A stretch of DNA of 49,651 nucleotides, from positions 1-49,651 of the forward strand of contig NZ_JAHHIR010000047.1 in the NCBI RefSeq assembly GCF_018678075.1. Reading direction: 5' to 3'. Source of the DNA: Epibacterium ulvae (GTDB lineage Bacteria > Pseudomonadota > Alphaproteobacteria > Rhodobacterales > Rhodobacteraceae). Both the position numbers and the translations under genes were made by a program. Below the pieces are notes generated by a model. The model was given only the letters and a program-made list of their open reading frames with translations, was not told the DNA's origin and did no database searches. Numbering within the stretch: position 1 is the first letter of the stretch; each line of letters starts with the position of its first letter. Of the stretch, positions 24,019 to 34,295 are shown in pieces.

Positions 24019-26211
24019 TCACCGCCCCCGCCGCTTCACATTCCCGCCGCGCTGACCCGCACGGCCCGCCGTCGAACGACCGCGGGATTTCACCGCGCTT
24101 TCGGCTGCGGCGTCGATGGCGGATTGGCGCGCCAAGGGGTCGTCGGCGATGGCGAGATCCACCGCTTCCAGGCGTTTGACTTCATCGCGCAGGCGGGCGG
24201 CTTCCTCAAACTCCAAATTCTCAGCCGCTTTGCGCATCTCGTCTTTGAGGCCGGCCAGATGGGCCTCCAGGTTGGCGCCGTGCATCGGTTTGTCGATGGT
24301 GGCGGTGACGCGGTTCATGTCGGTGTCGCCGTTGTAGAGGCCGGCCAAGACGTCCTCGACGTTCTTTTTCACGGTCTCCGGCGTGATGTCGTGTTCGATG
24401 TTATAGGCGATCTGTTTCTCGCGGCGGCGGTCGGTCTCACCAATGGCGCGCTCCATCGAGCCGGTGGTTTTATCCGCATACATGATCACGCGGCCCTCGG
24501 CGTTTCGCGCGGCGCGGCCAATGGTTTGCACCAATGAGGTCTCGGACCGCAGGAAGCCTTCCTTATCCGCGTCCAAAATGGCGACCAGTCCGCATTCGGG
24601 GATGTCCAACCCCTCCCGCAACAGGTTGATCCCGACCAGTACGTCAAAGGTGCCAAGGCGCAGATCGCGCAGGATTTCAATACGTTCCAGTGTGTCGATG
24701 TCCGAGTGCATGTAGCGGATCTTGATCCCCTGTTCGTGCAGGTATTCGGTCAGATCTTCGGCCATGCGCTTGGTCAGGACCGTGGCGAGCGTGCGGAACC
24801 CCCGTGCAGTGACCTGGCGGATTTCGTCCAGCAAATCGTCGACTTGGGTGGCGACGGGGCGAATTTCGATCTGGGGGTCCAACAGGCCGGTGGGGCGGAT
24901 CACCTGTTCCGCAAAGACGCCGCCGGCTTGTTCCAACTCCCAGCTTGAGGGCGTGGCGGAGACAAAGACGGATTGCGACCGCATGGCGTCCCATTCCTCG
25001 AACTTCAACGGCCTGTTGTCCATGCAGGACGGCAGACGGAACCCGTGTTCGGCCAGGGTCGATTTGCGACGAAAGTCACCCCGGTACATGCCGCCAATTT
25101 GTGGCACCGAAACGTGGCTTTCATCTGCGAATACAATGGCGTTATCGGGGATGAATTCAAACAGGGTGGGGGGCGGCTCACCGGGGGCGCGGCCGGTCAG
25201 ATAGCGGGAGTAGTTCTCGATCCCGTTGCAGTGACCGGTGGCTTCTAACATTTCGATGTCAAAGTTGGTGCGCTGTTCCAGCCGCTGCGCTTCCAGCAGT
25301 TTGCCTTCACCGACCAGATGATCCAGCCGCTGTCGTAGCTCTTTCTTGATCGAGATAACAGCCTGATTAAGCGTGGGTTTTGGTGTCACATAGTGCGAGT
25401 TTGCATAGACGCGGATCTGGTCAAACGTGCCGGTACGCTCACCGGTCAGCGGATCAAATTCGGTGATGCTTTCCAGCTCTTCGCCAAAGAACGACAGCCG
25501 CCAGGCGCGGTCTTCCAAGTGGGCGGGGAAGATTTCCAGACTGTCGCCGCGCACCCGAAAGGAGCCACGTTGAAAGGCCTGATCGTTGCGTTTGTATTGC
25601 TGGGCCACCAGATCTGCCATGACCTGGCGTTGTTCATAATCCTCGCCAGTTTTCAGATCCTGGGTCATCGCGGAATAGGTCTCAACCGAGCCGATACCGT
25701 AGATGCAAGAGACCGAGGCGATGATGATCACATCGTCACGCTCCAACAGCGACCGGGTGGCCGAGTGGCGCATGCGGTCGATCTGTTCGTTGATCTGGCT
25801 TTCTTTCTCAATATAGGTGTCCGAGCGCGCCACATAGGCCTCGGGCTGGTAGTAGTCATAAAATGACACAAAATACTCAACCGAGTTTTCCGGAAAGAAA
25901 CCTTTGAATTCCCCATAAAGCTGCGCCGCCAAGGTCTTGTTCGGGGCGAGGATAATGGCGGGGCGCTGGGTCTCTTCGATCAGCTTGGCCATGGTGAAGG
26001 TCTTACCGGTGCCGGTCGCACCCAGCAGAACCTGATTGCGCTCTCCGTCCAGAATGCCCTGGCTGAGTTCGGCAATTGCCGTGGGTTGGTCGCCTGCGGG
26101 GGCAAAGGTGGTGTGCATCTCGAATCGCTTGCCGCCTTCCAGCTTGGGGCGGCGCTCAGCTGCGCGATCCGCCATCATCGGCTGGGAATTGTCGGAATTT
26201 GCGTAAGGCAT
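24019..26211 (-). CDS. uvrB: Excinuclease ABC subunit B (UvrB)
   Basis: DNA-damage verification helicase of nucleotide excision repair, 730 residues. Walker A is GATGTGKT; the beta-hairpin region has [18 protein letters not shown]; helicase motifs include [11 protein letters not shown] and [19 protein letters not shown]. The C-terminal UvrC-binding UVR domain is [23 protein letters not shown]. The ATG at 26211 is chosen because AAGGAG lies 7 nt upstream; the frame stays open to 26748 without family similarity. No LexA-like GTTC-N7-GTTC box was found upstream. Confidence 0.97.
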   Translation of the reverse strand: MPYANSDNSQPMMADRAAERRPKLEGGKRFEMHTTFAPAGDQPTAIAELSQGILDGERNQVLLGATGTGKTFTMAKLIEETQRPAIILAPNKTLAAQLYGEFKGFFPENSVEYFVSFYDYYQPEAYVARSDTYIEKESQINEQIDRMRHSATRSLLERDDVIIIASVSCIYGIGSVETYSAMTQDLKTGEDYEQRQVMADLVAQQYKRNDQAFQRGSFRVRGDSLEIFPAHLEDRAWRLSFFGEELESITEFDPLTGERTGTFDQIRVYANSHYVTPKPTLNQAVISIKKELRQRLDHLVGEGKLLEAQRLEQRTNFDIEMLEATGHCNGIENYSRYLTGRAPGEPPPTLFEFIPDNAIVFADESHVSVPQIGGMYRGDFRRKSTLAEHGFRLPSCMDNRPLKFEEWDAMRSQSVFVSATPSSWELEQAGGVFAEQVIRPTGLLDPQIEIRPVATQVDDLLDEIRQVTARGFRTLATVLTKRMAEDLTEYLHEQGIKIRYMHSDIDTLERIEILRDLRLGTFDVLVGINLLREGLDIPECGLVAILDADKEGFLRSETSLVQTIGRAARNAEGRVIMYADKTTGSMERAIGETDRRREKQIAYNIEHDITPETVKKNVEDVLAGLYNGDTDMNRVTATIDKPMHGANLEAHLAGLKDEMRKAAENLEFEEAARLRDEVKRLEAVDLAIADDPLARQSAIDAAAESAVKSRGRSTAGRAGQRGGNVKRRGR

Positions 26212-26439
26212 GAGCGACTCCTTTGGGGCCGGGCGGGGCATTTGCGGCGATTTTGATCCGTTTTTGTTCTTCTGCAAGGGGGATTTCAAGCGCCGAGACG
26301 GAATTGCGGCGGGATTGGGGGCGGATCGTGCGGATTTCCACGTGAAATCGGTGCAATGCGTGACAATTGGCATCTTGCGCCCAAGGGGTAGCCTGTCGCA
26401 TATAGTCAGGAGCGAATTCTCAAGGCCAAGGAGACAGCC

Positions 26440-26751
26440 ATGCGCGCGCGTATTTACCGTCCAGCGAGAAATGCCATGACCTCGGGCATGGCCAAGACCC
26501 GGACCTGGGTTCTGGAATACGTTCAAAGCAGCGCGCGTGAAGTGGACCCGTTGATGGGGTGGACCTCCTCGGATGACACTCAGGCGCAGGTGCGCCTGAA
26601 GTTCGCAACCAAGGAAGCCGCGCTGGATTACGCCGAGGCCAATGGTATCGACGCGCAGGTGGATGAGCCCAAGTCCCGCAAGACCAATATCCGCGCCGGT
26701 GGCTATGGCGACAATTTTGCGACCAACCGTCGTGCGGTTTGGACCCACTGA
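26440..26751 (+). CDS. ETC complex I subunit, NDUFS4-like
   Basis: 103 residues, the alphaproteobacterial homologue of the mitochondrial 18-kDa NDUFS4 accessory subunit. [27 protein letters not shown] and the C-terminal [11 protein letters not shown] are characteristic. It supports assembly or stability of NADH:quinone oxidoreductase near the N-module. It is unlinked to any nuo operon here, as usual in this group. Divergent from uvrB. Confidence 0.9.
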   Translation: MRARIYRPARNAMTSGMAKTRTWVLEYVQSSAREVDPLMGWTSSDDTQAQVRLKFATKEAALDYAEANGIDAQVDEPKSRKTNIRAGGYGDNFATNRRAVWTH

Positions 26752-26814
26752 TCCAGCCGGGCGCGCATATACGTCGCGCCCATGACAGATTGATGTAAGA
26801 TCGCCCCATCGGTT

Positions 26815-26834
26815 AGCCCGCGTGGGGCTTTTTT
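26815..26834 (+). terminator. Intrinsic terminator after the NDUFS4-like gene
   Basis: AGCCC (26815-26819) and GGGCT (26825-26829) form a short GC stem followed by a run of T to 26834. The stem is short but the T-tract is clear. The remaining gap to 27000 has nothing recognisable. Confidence 0.7.
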
Positions 26835-27000
26835 GTTGGCAGGTGTTCGGCGGTCTTGTGCCGGTCCGGGGTCACGAAGCCGTGTGGACCCCATTCTGCC
26901 CCTCGCAACGCGTGCGCGCTGCCCTAAGATATTGCCAACGGCAGAGATCTTTGGCGGCATGTAGCGCCTGCGCAAAAACCGTGCGAGAAGGGAAACGGAT

Positions 27001-27498
27001 ATGGATTTCAAACATCAAAACCGCCGCAAATTTCTGGTGACGGGCAGCGCGGCTGGCGCGGGGCTGGTCGCCGGTGTCGCTGGTTTGGTGTCGCCTGCGC
27101 GTGCGGCAGGCCTTGCGCCGACGCCTTCGATGCGCGGCGGGTCCAACAACTATCGCCCCGGTGCGCCTCTTGTTGATAAAATTGGCGGTGGCGGGTTCTG
27201 GATGACTGGAACGGTACTGCGTGCTGGTGATGGGGCCCCACTAGAAGGCATCCGCATTCAGGTCTGGGCCCATACCACCGAAGGCCATGAACGTGACGTC
27301 CAAAGCCACGGTGCGACGCTGACACAGGCTGACGGAACCTTCCGTCTGGAGATGCCGCAGATCGTGCCGGCCTTTGGTCAACCGCATGGGCATTTGGCCT
27401 GTGACGTGGCAGAGTTCGAGACGGTGTTCATGCGTCCAGTGATGAAACGTGCGTCCGACACAACTTTGAACGCTGACTTCGTTCTGCAGCCGGCTTGA
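27001..27498 (+). CDS. Tat-exported intradiol-dioxygenase-like protein
   Basis: 165 residues with a Tat signal (NRRKFLVTGSAAGAGLVAG; cleavage after ARA, about residue 36). The mature part has the intradiol-dioxygenase/transthyretin-like beta-sandwich: MTGTVLRAGDGAPLEGIRIQVWAHT and LTQADGTFRLEMP. Two His in GQPHGHLA align with the His iron ligands (AHIHF in true enzymes). No Tyr stands at the two expected ligand positions, so catalysis by the normal mechanism is doubtful. The adjacent ferric-reductase-like membrane protein, starting at the stop codon, is the obvious partner. Confidence 0.78.
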   Translation: MDFKHQNRRKFLVTGSAAGAGLVAGVAGLVSPARAAGLAPTPSMRGGSNNYRPGAPLVDKIGGGGFWMTGTVLRAGDGAPLEGIRIQVWAHTTEGHERDVQSHGATLTQADGTFRLEMPQIVPAFGQPHGHLACDVAEFETVFMRPVMKRASDTTLNADFVLQPA

Positions 27499-27506
27499 CC
27501 GAACCT

Positions 27507-28118
27507 ATGCGGCTGCGCGCTTTTCTGATTTGGGTCGGTCTTGTTTTCCTGATGGCGTTGCCGATGCTGGTTGCCACGCAAAGCCCGCTGTTGGCCTGGC
27601 GCGATGGGATCTATATCGCCGCCGGCTTTGCCGGAATTGTGGCGATGTCGCTGTTGCTGCTGCAACCATTGTTGATGAGCGGCGCCTTGCCGGGCCTGTC
27701 CTTGGCGGCGGGGCGGCGATCTCACCGTCTGGTGGGGTCTGTACTGGTGCTGTCGATCGTGGTGCATGTCGTGGGCCTGTGGTTGACCAGCCCGCCGGAT
27801 GTTGTGGATGCGCTGTTGTACCGCTCGCCGATGCCGTTTTCGGTCTGGGGCGTGACGGCCATGTGGGCGTTGTTTGTCGCGGCCACGTTGGCGGTTCTGC
27901 GTAAACGTTTGCGGATACGGGTGCGCCTGTGGCGGCTAGTGCATTTGGGGCTCGGCGTGATTGTGATCCTGGGCAGCATCCTGCACGCGCTGTTGATCCA
28001 AGGCACGATGGAGGTGCTGACAAAATGGACGCTTTGCGGCGCGGTTGCGCTGGCTTTGATCAAGGTGTTGCTGGATCGACGCACCTTGTTGCGCCGTCAT
28101 CACGTTGCCTCGCGCTGA
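27507..28118 (+). CDS. Ferric-reductase-like transmembrane protein
   Basis: 203 residues with six hydrophobic helices. His residues in RRSHRLVGSVLVLSIVVHVV and WRLVHLGLGVIVILGSILHALLI (quoted as two motifs) are spaced for two b-type haems, as in the YedZ/ferric reductase superfamily. It probably carries electrons across the inner membrane to the Tat-exported partner. A TTG at 27495 overlapping the upstream stop would add four residues; ATG at 27507 is listed. Either start implies coupling to the preceding gene. Confidence 0.83.
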   Translation: MRLRAFLIWVGLVFLMALPMLVATQSPLLAWRDGIYIAAGFAGIVAMSLLLLQPLLMSGALPGLSLAAGRRSHRLVGSVLVLSIVVHVVGLWLTSPPDVVDALLYRSPMPFSVWGVTAMWALFVAATLAVLRKRLRIRVRLWRLVHLGLGVIVILGSILHALLIQGTMEVLTKWTLCGAVALALIKVLLDRRTLLRRHHVASR

Positions 28119-28253
28119 GGGTGGCTGGCGTTGAACATCGCGCAGCTGCGCGGTAGAGGCGGCCTTAACTGTGATCCCAAGAGGGCCGTGCGTGGTCCTT
28201 TGTAATCTGATAGATCACGCCGACCCAAACATCCGCCCAAAGGTTTGCACCCC

Positions 28254-29195
28254 ATGTCGATCTCTTTCCTTGTCACCCATTCCGGTGGTTTTCACGCCGA
28301 TGAGGTCCTGTCCTCGGTCATCCTGACGCGTCTGTTTCCCGACGCCAAATTGGTGCGCAGCCGCGATGCGGAATGGATCACGCCGGGCGAAGATCGCATT
28401 ATCTATGACGTAGGTCGCGAATTTGATGCTGCGCGCCAGATCTTTGACCACCACCAGAAACCGGTGCCATTGCGTCCCCAGGAAGATGACGCGGAAGAGG
28501 CGCAGCCCTATAGCTCCTTTGGTCTGATCTGGGCCCATTATGGCCACGACTACCTGCGGGCGCTGGACGTGGATCCGGCGCATCTGGAGGAGATCTTTGC
28601 CTCCTTTGATCGCGGTTTTGTGCTGCCGATCGATCTGATGGACAATGGGGTGATGAACCCGGGCCAAGCCGGGCCAATGCTCGCCGGTCTGACCTTGCCT
28701 GCGTTGATCGAAAGCCTGAAGCCGGTGTTTGATGACGCCTCTGAGGGGGCCGATGATCGTGCGTTCCAGGCGGCGCTGACGATGGCGCGCGGGCTGGTTG
28801 AGGCTTTGATCCGCCGCAAAGCCGCCAAACGCCGCGCCGAAGCCATGGTGACCGATGCGATCACCGCTGCGGGTGAGGGGCGCGTGTTGGAGCTGCCGAT
28901 GGGCATGCCGTTCCGCTCAGCTGTGGATGCAACCGGTGCGGATCATCTGTGGTTTGTGGTGCATCCGCGGGGCACGGACTGGACGCTGACCACCATTCGT
29001 GTGGGCAGCGATACCTTTGAAAACCGCGCTGATCTGCCCGAAGCCTGGGCCGGTTTGACCGACGCCGCATTGGAAGAGGCCTCTGGCGTCAAGGGCGCGA
29101 AGTTCTGCCACAACGGCCGTTTCATCGCGGTTGCCGACAGCCGCGAAGCTGCGTTGAAAATGGCAGAGCTGGCCGTTGCAGAGGCGGAGGCCTAA
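28254..29195 (+). CDS. MYG1-family metal-dependent hydrolase (UPF0160)
   Basis: 313 residues. THSGGFHADEVLSSVIL and IFDHHQK carry the His/Asp metal ligands of the DHH-like MYG1 family, and WFVVHPRGTDWTLTTI and GAKFCHNGRFIAVADS are typical C-terminal blocks. The eukaryotic relative MYG1 is a 3'-5' RNA exonuclease; the bacterial substrate is uncertain. ATG at 28254 is favoured over a TTG three codons earlier. A lone gene. Confidence 0.88.
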   Translation: MSISFLVTHSGGFHADEVLSSVILTRLFPDAKLVRSRDAEWITPGEDRIIYDVGREFDAARQIFDHHQKPVPLRPQEDDAEEAQPYSSFGLIWAHYGHDYLRALDVDPAHLEEIFASFDRGFVLPIDLMDNGVMNPGQAGPMLAGLTLPALIESLKPVFDDASEGADDRAFQAALTMARGLVEALIRRKAAKRRAEAMVTDAITAAGEGRVLELPMGMPFRSAVDATGADHLWFVVHPRGTDWTLTTIRVGSDTFENRADLPEAWAGLTDAALEEASGVKGAKFCHNGRFIAVADSREAALKMAELAVAEAEA

Positions 29196-29196
29196 G

Positions 29197-29736
29197 CTAG
29201 CCACTGGCGCGTTTGCACCGGTGGCGCATACATGAAAGCATCACCAGCCCAAGTAAGCTGAGAGCTGCCATACAGCTGAGGTAGAAGCTAGCAGTCTGGG
29301 CCATCAGAAAACTGTCTATGGCAACTGGATGGTCAATGTATCGGCGTGGGCTTGGCAAGATGGTCAATGCTAAAAACGAACCAATCGAGGTGGCTTGACC
29401 CAGGTGCAACAGCCAGAATGAGAGCTTGGTCAGCGACGGGAAATACATCGCGCCAAGTCGCTCCTGGAGCCAGATCACAGCCCCGCAGAAGACCATCACA
29501 TTTACGATTTGCATAAGGGAGAGGCTATGGCCAAGGGAGTAAAGCGCGAAATTAGCACCGTGTTCAGGAAGGCCGAATGATAAGTCTGTCGGGAAGGCGT
29601 TGACCTTTATCCCAACCGCGAAGCAGCCGTATCCAACTGCAGCAGACATAAACAACATCGCAAGAGCAGGGTGCCGGAAGTGGGAAACCAAGGGCGGTGT
29701 AATCGTTACGAACAGAAACGTAAGTGTCAGAAGCAT
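29197..29736 (-). CDS. Multi-pass membrane protein of unknown function
   Basis: 179 residues with about five hydrophobic helices and a basic C-terminus (CMRHRCKRASG). Several helices contain His near their ends (SHFRHPALAMLFM, SLGHSLSLMQIV, LLHLGQATSIG), which could hint at haem or metal binding, but I recognise no family. The start codon is ATG at 29736. It meets the MYG1 gene tail to tail with 1 nt between. Composition is a little more AT-rich than its neighbours. Confidence 0.55.
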   Translation of the reverse strand: MLLTLTFLFVTITPPLVSHFRHPALAMLFMSAAVGYGCFAVGIKVNAFPTDLSFGLPEHGANFALYSLGHSLSLMQIVNVMVFCGAVIWLQERLGAMYFPSLTKLSFWLLHLGQATSIGSFLALTILPSPRRYIDHPVAIDSFLMAQTASFYLSCMAALSLLGLVMLSCMRHRCKRASG

Positions 29737-29923
29737 GCGAGCACCATTTGAGCCAATCTTTGTGACCTCGGTCTGAGGTTTGTGAGCGTTTAAATAGGCG
29801 GGGATACGTGCTTGATCGCGCGACTTTCGGGCCGAATTAAGGTGTTGTGATCAATAGGTCGTGAAAAGGATCCAAGAGCGTCACAAGGCCGAGGGTGGAT
29901 TGCAGATTTAGCCGTTTCAACGT

Positions 29924-31300
29924 TTACCCGCCCGCGGGTGCTGAGAGTTGCCACAGTTGGTTGTTCAAATGGGTCAACGTCTCGCTAAGGCGCGCGCGGC
30001 CAATGCGGCCGCCCAGACAGACCCGCGCCATCTGCGATTGATCGCTGCCCACGGCGAAATTATCGCCGGGCACAATGCCGATTTCAAAATTGGACATCTG
30101 CGACATGAGCGCGGCGCAGGTCACCCCCGGCGGCAATTGCAACCAGACGTTAAAGGCGTTGTCTTGGGCGGTGTAATGCGCCTCGGTCAGGATGCCGGCG
30201 GCGATCTCCTGGCGGGCGGCGGTCTCGGACCGGATGAAACGGCGGATCTGGTCGGCGGTGCCATCCAGCACCCAGCGTGTGGTCAGCGCCATCGATAGGG
30301 GCGACGCCATCACCGCCACCGCGCGCAAGGCGTTCTCCAAGGCAAAACCCGCCCGCGCATTGGGCGCGACCGTATAGGCCAGCCGCAGACCTGCACCGAT
30401 GCATTTGGCCAGCCCGCCGATATGCCAGGTCTGTTCGGGCGCGCTGGTCGCCAGCGGGGGCGGCGCGTCGGGCGGAATAAACCCATAGGCGTCATCCTCG
30501 ATCAGCGGCAGGTTTTCATGCTGGATCAGACGCGCGATTTCCAGGCGGCGCGATTGCGGGATCGTGTGGGTGGTCGGATTGTGCAGGGTGGGGTTCAGAT
30601 ACAGCGCCTTGGGCTTGTGCTGCTTGATCAGCTCGGCCAGCGCGTCGGGCTGGATCCCGTCCTTGTCCCAGGGCACGCCGACCAGCGTCAGCCCCAGTTG
30701 GCGGGCGATCTTGCGAAACCCGGTATAGGTCACATCCTCACACAGGATGGTATCGCCGCGTTCGGCCAGCACCGACAGCAGTGCCAACATGGTGGCATGG
30801 GCGCCGGGGGTGACCATGATCCGGTTGAGGCTCGGCACCATGCCGCGCATCGACAACCAGATCGAGGCGGCCTCTTTGTCCTGTTCGCTGCCGGTGGGCG
30901 ATTGGTAGCGCAGCAGGTGGATCAGATCATCCGACACCGCCGACAGGCCCGACCGCATCCGGTCCAAAAGTTCGGGATCGGTGGGTTCGGGGGGGGCATT
31001 CATGGTCAGATCAAACGCATTGGCGCGCCGGTCATCGCTGATATTGGTGACCACTTGCTGCGCCAACACAAAAGTGCCGCGCCCCACATGGGTTTCCACC
31101 AGCTTGCGTTTCAGCGCCTCGGAATAGCCACGCGACACGGTGGTGAAATCGACCCCCAATTGATCCGCCAATTTGCGTTGTGGCGGCAGGCGATCGCCGG
31201 GCAGCAGCACGCGGTCCTTTATGTCCTGTGCGATGCAATCGGCAATCGCCAGGTAGCGAGGATTGGAGGAATGTTCGATTCGACTGCGCCAGTTTTGCAT
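29924..31300 (-). CDS. MocR-type (GntR-aminotransferase) regulator, divergent from the Nit1C cluster
   Basis: 458 residues. Residues 1-80 are a GntR winged helix (LPPQRKLADQLGVDFTTVSRGY). From about 95 on is a fold-type I aminotransferase domain with the PLP-binding lysine at about 299 (GGLAKCIGAGLRLAY), Asn in LHNPTTH and Asp in IEDDAYGF. MocR proteins usually sense PLP or an amino-compound adduct and control a divergent operon. Here that is the Nit1C cluster, with ATTGTATG half-sites between them. Assignment as its activator is inferred from position. Confidence 0.9.
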   Translation of the reverse strand: MQNWRSRIEHSSNPRYLAIADCIAQDIKDRVLLPGDRLPPQRKLADQLGVDFTTVSRGYSEALKRKLVETHVGRGTFVLAQQVVTNISDDRRANAFDLTMNAPPEPTDPELLDRMRSGLSAVSDDLIHLLRYQSPTGSEQDKEAASIWLSMRGMVPSLNRIMVTPGAHATMLALLSVLAERGDTILCEDVTYTGFRKIARQLGLTLVGVPWDKDGIQPDALAELIKQHKPKALYLNPTLHNPTTHTIPQSRRLEIARLIQHENLPLIEDDAYGFIPPDAPPPLATSAPEQTWHIGGLAKCIGAGLRLAYTVAPNARAGFALENALRAVAVMASPLSMALTTRWVLDGTADQIRRFIRSETAARQEIAAGILTEAHYTAQDNAFNVWLQLPPGVTCAALMSQMSNFEIGIVPGDNFAVGSDQSQMARVCLGGRIGRARLSETLTHLNNQLWQLSAPAGG

Positions 31301-31332
31301 GGACCCGGAGACTCGTATGGAAATTGATGGTT

Positions 31333-31496
31333 ATTGTATGGATCATTTCCAGACAATTTATCGCAAGGGAATTTCCGCATATTTCACGATTTCAAACAAG
31401 TTTGGGCACTTTTTTAGCCGTTTGGACCTCCTTCGCGCCCAAGATATGAGCAAAGCATACAATCAATACAATTTTATTGATCGCAAAATTGTATGC
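31333..31496. promoter_or_regulatory. ATTGTATG half-site array in the regulator/Nit1C intergenic region
   Basis: GCATACAAT (31455-31463) and ATTGTATGC (31488-31496) are perfect inverted copies. Between them is another direct half-site, ATACAAT (31466-31472). A further ATTGTATG (31333-31340) lies 33 nt from the MocR start codon. MocR regulators typically bind direct and inverted half-sites like these. The cluster near 31455-31496, 75 nt before the first nit gene, is placed for activation; the distal copy for autorepression (inference). Confidence 0.7.
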
Positions 31497-31570
31497 AGTG
31501 ATGGGCAGGGGCAGCGTCACCGGTCAGCAAAGAGGGGACATCAACGCGACGAACACAGGAGAGGACGCAG

Positions 31571-32053
31571 ATGCCCGAAGTCACAACACCCGCCCACAAG
31601 GATGGCGACTATTTTGTAAACTACGAAGAGAAGGTTTTTGAGGACGTACAGGCCGACGAAGGTGAAAAAGCGCTGGTGACGTTTCACACCGTAGCCTTTG
31701 AAGGATCCATCGGTCTGGTCAACATTCTGCAAGCGATCCGCCTGCAGCGCAAAGGCTTTGAAACCTCGGTTCTGCTTTATGGTCCCGGCGTCTCCCTCGG
31801 CGTGCAACGCGGTTTCCCAACCCTGGGCGATGAAGCGTTTCCCGGCGCGCAGAACTACTCTGCCAACCTGATGAAGTTCATGAAAGAGGGCGGCAAAGTC
31901 TATGCCTGCCGTTTCGCGCTGCAAATGCTGATGGGTCATGGTGAACCGTCGCTGTTGCCGGGGATCACCCCGATCGCGCCTCAGGATGTGTTGGATATCG
32001 TTCTACTGCACCGCAAGGACAATGCCTTCATCCTGGACACCTGGACGGTCTGA
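31571..32053 (+). CDS. nitB: MSMEG_0572/Sll0783-family nitrogen-starvation protein (Nit1C, NitB)
   Basis: 160 residues, DsrE-like fold: [25 protein letters not shown] and [18 protein letters not shown]. First gene of the conserved nitrilase cluster Nit1C. Its biochemical role is unknown; in cyanobacteria the homologue is strongly induced by nitrogen starvation. The ATG has AGGAG upstream. A gap of 132 nt separates it from the nitrilase, the only sizeable gap in the operon. The nit symbols used here follow, from memory, the nomenclature for cyanide-assimilating pseudomonads. Confidence 0.9.
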   Translation: MPEVTTPAHKDGDYFVNYEEKVFEDVQADEGEKALVTFHTVAFEGSIGLVNILQAIRLQRKGFETSVLLYGPGVSLGVQRGFPTLGDEAFPGAQNYSANLMKFMKEGGKVYACRFALQMLMGHGEPSLLPGITPIAPQDVLDIVLLHRKDNAFILDTWTV

Positions 32054-32185
32054 TCTGGTCGCGCGCACAAGACGCGGGAGGCAACGGCGTCTCCCGCACC
32101 CTGGCGCGCATTCCATCCGGGGCAACAGCGAGGTTGCCCCAATTTTACCTGATTGCCTTTTGATTTGTCCCAGCAGGATCACCCC

Positions 32186-33172
32186 ATGTCCAACTCAACC
32201 GTCCGCGCCGCCGCCGTGCAAATCGCGCCCGATCTCACCAGCCGCCAGGGCACGTTGACCCGCGTGTTGAACGCCATTGCCGAGGCCGCCGGAAAAGGCG
32301 CCGATCTGATCGTCTTTCCCGAGACATTTGTACCCTGGTATCCCTATTTCTCATTCGTGCTGCCGCCGATGCAGCAGGGGGCCGAGCATCTGCGCTTGTA
32401 CGAAGAGGCGATGACCGTGCCCTCTCCCGAAAGCGAAGCGGTGGCCAAAGCGGCCAAGACCCATGGGGTGGTGATCGTTCTGGGCATCAACGAGCGCGAC
32501 CACGGCTCGCTGTTTAACACGCAGCTGATTTACGACGCGGACGGGACGCTGGCGCTGAAAAGGCGCAAGATCACCCCGACCTATCATGAACGCATGATCT
32601 GGGGGCAGGGCGATGGTTCCGGCCTCAAAGTGGTCGACACCAAAGTGGGCCGCATGGGCGCGTTGGCCTGTTGGGAGCATTACAACCCGCTGGCACGCTA
32701 TGCGCTGATGACCCAGCACGAGGAAATCCACGCCGCACAATTCCCCGGCAGTCTGGTCGGGCCGATCTTTGGCGAACAGATCGAAGTCACCATGCGCCAC
32801 CACGCTTTGGAATCCGCCTGTTTTGTGGTCAATGCCACCGGCTGGCTGACCGAGGAGCAGATCGCCAGCATTCATGATGATCCCAAGCTGCAAAAGGGTC
32901 TGCGCGATGGCTGCATGACCTGCATTATCTCTCCCGAAGGCCGCCATGTGGTGCCGCCTCTGACCGAAGGCGAAGGCATTCTGATTGCCGATCTCGATAT
33001 GCGTTTGGTCACCAAACGCAAGCGGATGATGGACAGCGTCGGCCATTATGCGCGCCCCGAATTGCTGCATCTGGTGCATGACGCGCGACCTGCGCGCCCT
33101 GTGCACCGGATCGAAGACGACAGTGAATTTGCCCAAACCCTTTCCCCTGAATTGGAGGCTGAAAATGTCTGA
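32186..33172 (+). CDS. nitC: Nitrilase, Nit6803/Nit1 family (NitC)
   Basis: 328-residue carbon-nitrogen hydrolase converting nitriles to acid plus ammonia. The catalytic triad is Glu46 ([12 protein letters not shown]), Lys128 ([11 protein letters not shown]) and Cys162 (LACWEHYNP). The conserved second Glu, in TYHERM, and the WEHYNP context mark it as a true nitrilase rather than an amidase. ATG at 32186 has AGGA 8 nt upstream; a TTG at 32153 is poorer. In Nit1C organisms this enzyme is implicated in using cyanide or cyanide-derived nitriles as nitrogen source. Its stop overlaps the next start by 8 nt. Confidence 0.94.
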   Translation: MSNSTVRAAAVQIAPDLTSRQGTLTRVLNAIAEAAGKGADLIVFPETFVPWYPYFSFVLPPMQQGAEHLRLYEEAMTVPSPESEAVAKAAKTHGVVIVLGINERDHGSLFNTQLIYDADGTLALKRRKITPTYHERMIWGQGDGSGLKVVDTKVGRMGALACWEHYNPLARYALMTQHEEIHAAQFPGSLVGPIFGEQIEVTMRHHALESACFVVNATGWLTEEQIASIHDDPKLQKGLRDGCMTCIISPEGRHVVPPLTEGEGILIADLDMRLVTKRKRMMDSVGHYARPELLHLVHDARPARPVHRIEDDSEFAQTLSPELEAENV

Positions 33173-34295
33173 TGCTGAGTTGATCAACGAATTGCAGACC
33201 CGTGGCATGCGTCTGGTGGACCCCAGCGCCGGTCACGAAAGCCGCCGTGGCGGGGCAGGGCCGACGGATCACAAGGCGGTCACAATTGGCGATCAGACGG
33301 TGATGGTGCCGGTTCATACCGCGCCGGCCTTTGACAGCCCCTATGTTGTGACCCCGGATGGCTGTGAGGGCACGGCCGAGGTCACCAAACTGGGTGCCGC
33401 CGCGCCCGAGAAGCTGGCCAAAATCTCATTCCCGGCGCGGCCCAAATTCTATGATCTGAAAACCGCCGAAGGGGTGCCCTATAATCACATCGCAGTGCTG
33501 CACGCGCGTGATGTGCTGGCAACCACGGTGCTGCAGACCTGCATTCGCTATGAAAGCCGCAAGAAAACCTGTCAGTTCTGCTCCATCGGGCAATCGCTGG
33601 CGGCGGGGCGCACCATTGCCCACAAAACACCCGAACAACTGGCCGAAGTGGCCAAGGCCGCGGTTGAGCTGGACGGGATCAAGCACATGGTGCTGACCAC
33701 CGGCACCCCGGCAGGTAAGGATCGCGGCGCGGCGGTATTGGCCGACAGTGCACGCGCGATCAAGGCGGCGGTGGATCTGCCCATTCAAGCGCAATGTGAG
33801 CCGCCCGAGGACGATGCCTGGCATCAGAAAATGTATGACGCAGGCGTCGACGCGCTGGGCATGCATCTGGAAGCGGTCACGCCCGAGGTGCGCGAACGTA
33901 TCATGCCGGGCAAGGCGCAAGTGAGCCTTGAGAAGTATTTTTCCAGCTTTGAAGCGGCGGTAAAGGTCTTTGGCCGTGGTCAGGTTTCAACCTATATTCT
34001 GGCAGGTCTTGGCGACACGGCCGAGGCGATCTTGGAAACCTCCCAAAAGCTATGTGACATTGGGGTCTACCCGTTTGTGGTGCCTTTTGTGCCGGTCTCG
34101 GGCACGCCGCTCGAAAGCCACCCGGCGCCAAGTTCTGAATTCATGGCCTCGGTCCTGCGGCCCCTGTCGCAGATGATTTTGCGCGCGGGCATGGCCGCGG
34201 ATCAGATCAAGGCAGGTTGCGGCAAATGCGGTGCGTGTTCGGCGCTGTCGACCTATGAAAAATTGGGTCTCAAAACGCTGGAGGCCGCATCATGA
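33165..34295 (+). CDS. nitD: MSMEG_0568-family radical SAM protein (NitD)
   Basis: 376 residues. The presumed [4Fe-4S] ligands are Cys126, Cys136 and Cys139, spaced CX9CX2C ([14 protein letters not shown]), not the usual CX3CX2C of radical SAM enzymes. A further Cys group near the C-terminus ([10 protein letters not shown]) may bind a second cluster. The TIM-barrel part is recognisable ([22 protein letters not shown]). Reaction unknown. ATG at 33165 overlaps the nitrilase stop by 8 nt and follows GGAGG; the in-frame upstream extension to 33048 is a shadow of the nitrilase. Confidence 0.92.
   Translation: MSDAELINELQTRGMRLVDPSAGHESRRGGAGPTDHKAVTIGDQTVMVPVHTAPAFDSPYVVTPDGCEGTAEVTKLGAAAPEKLAKISFPARPKFYDLKTAEGVPYNHIAVLHARDVLATTVLQTCIRYESRKKTCQFCSIGQSLAAGRTIAHKTPEQLAEVAKAAVELDGIKHMVLTTGTPAGKDRGAAVLADSARAIKAAVDLPIQAQCEPPEDDAWHQKMYDAGVDALGMHLEAVTPEVRERIMPGKAQVSLEKYFSSFEAAVKVFGRGQVSTYILAGLGDTAEAILETSQKLCDIGVYPFVVPFVPVSGTPLESHPAPSSEFMASVLRPLSQMILRAGMAADQIKAGCGKCGACSALSTYEKLGLKTLEAAS

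Noticed and set aside
26212-26439. SOS (LexA) box upstream of uvrB
   Set aside because: No GTTC-N7-GTTC or GAAC-N7-GAAC match was found in this region.
26212-26748. N-terminal extension of UvrB
   Set aside because: It runs antisense through the NDUFS4-like gene; standard UvrB starts at 26211 with AAGGAG upstream.
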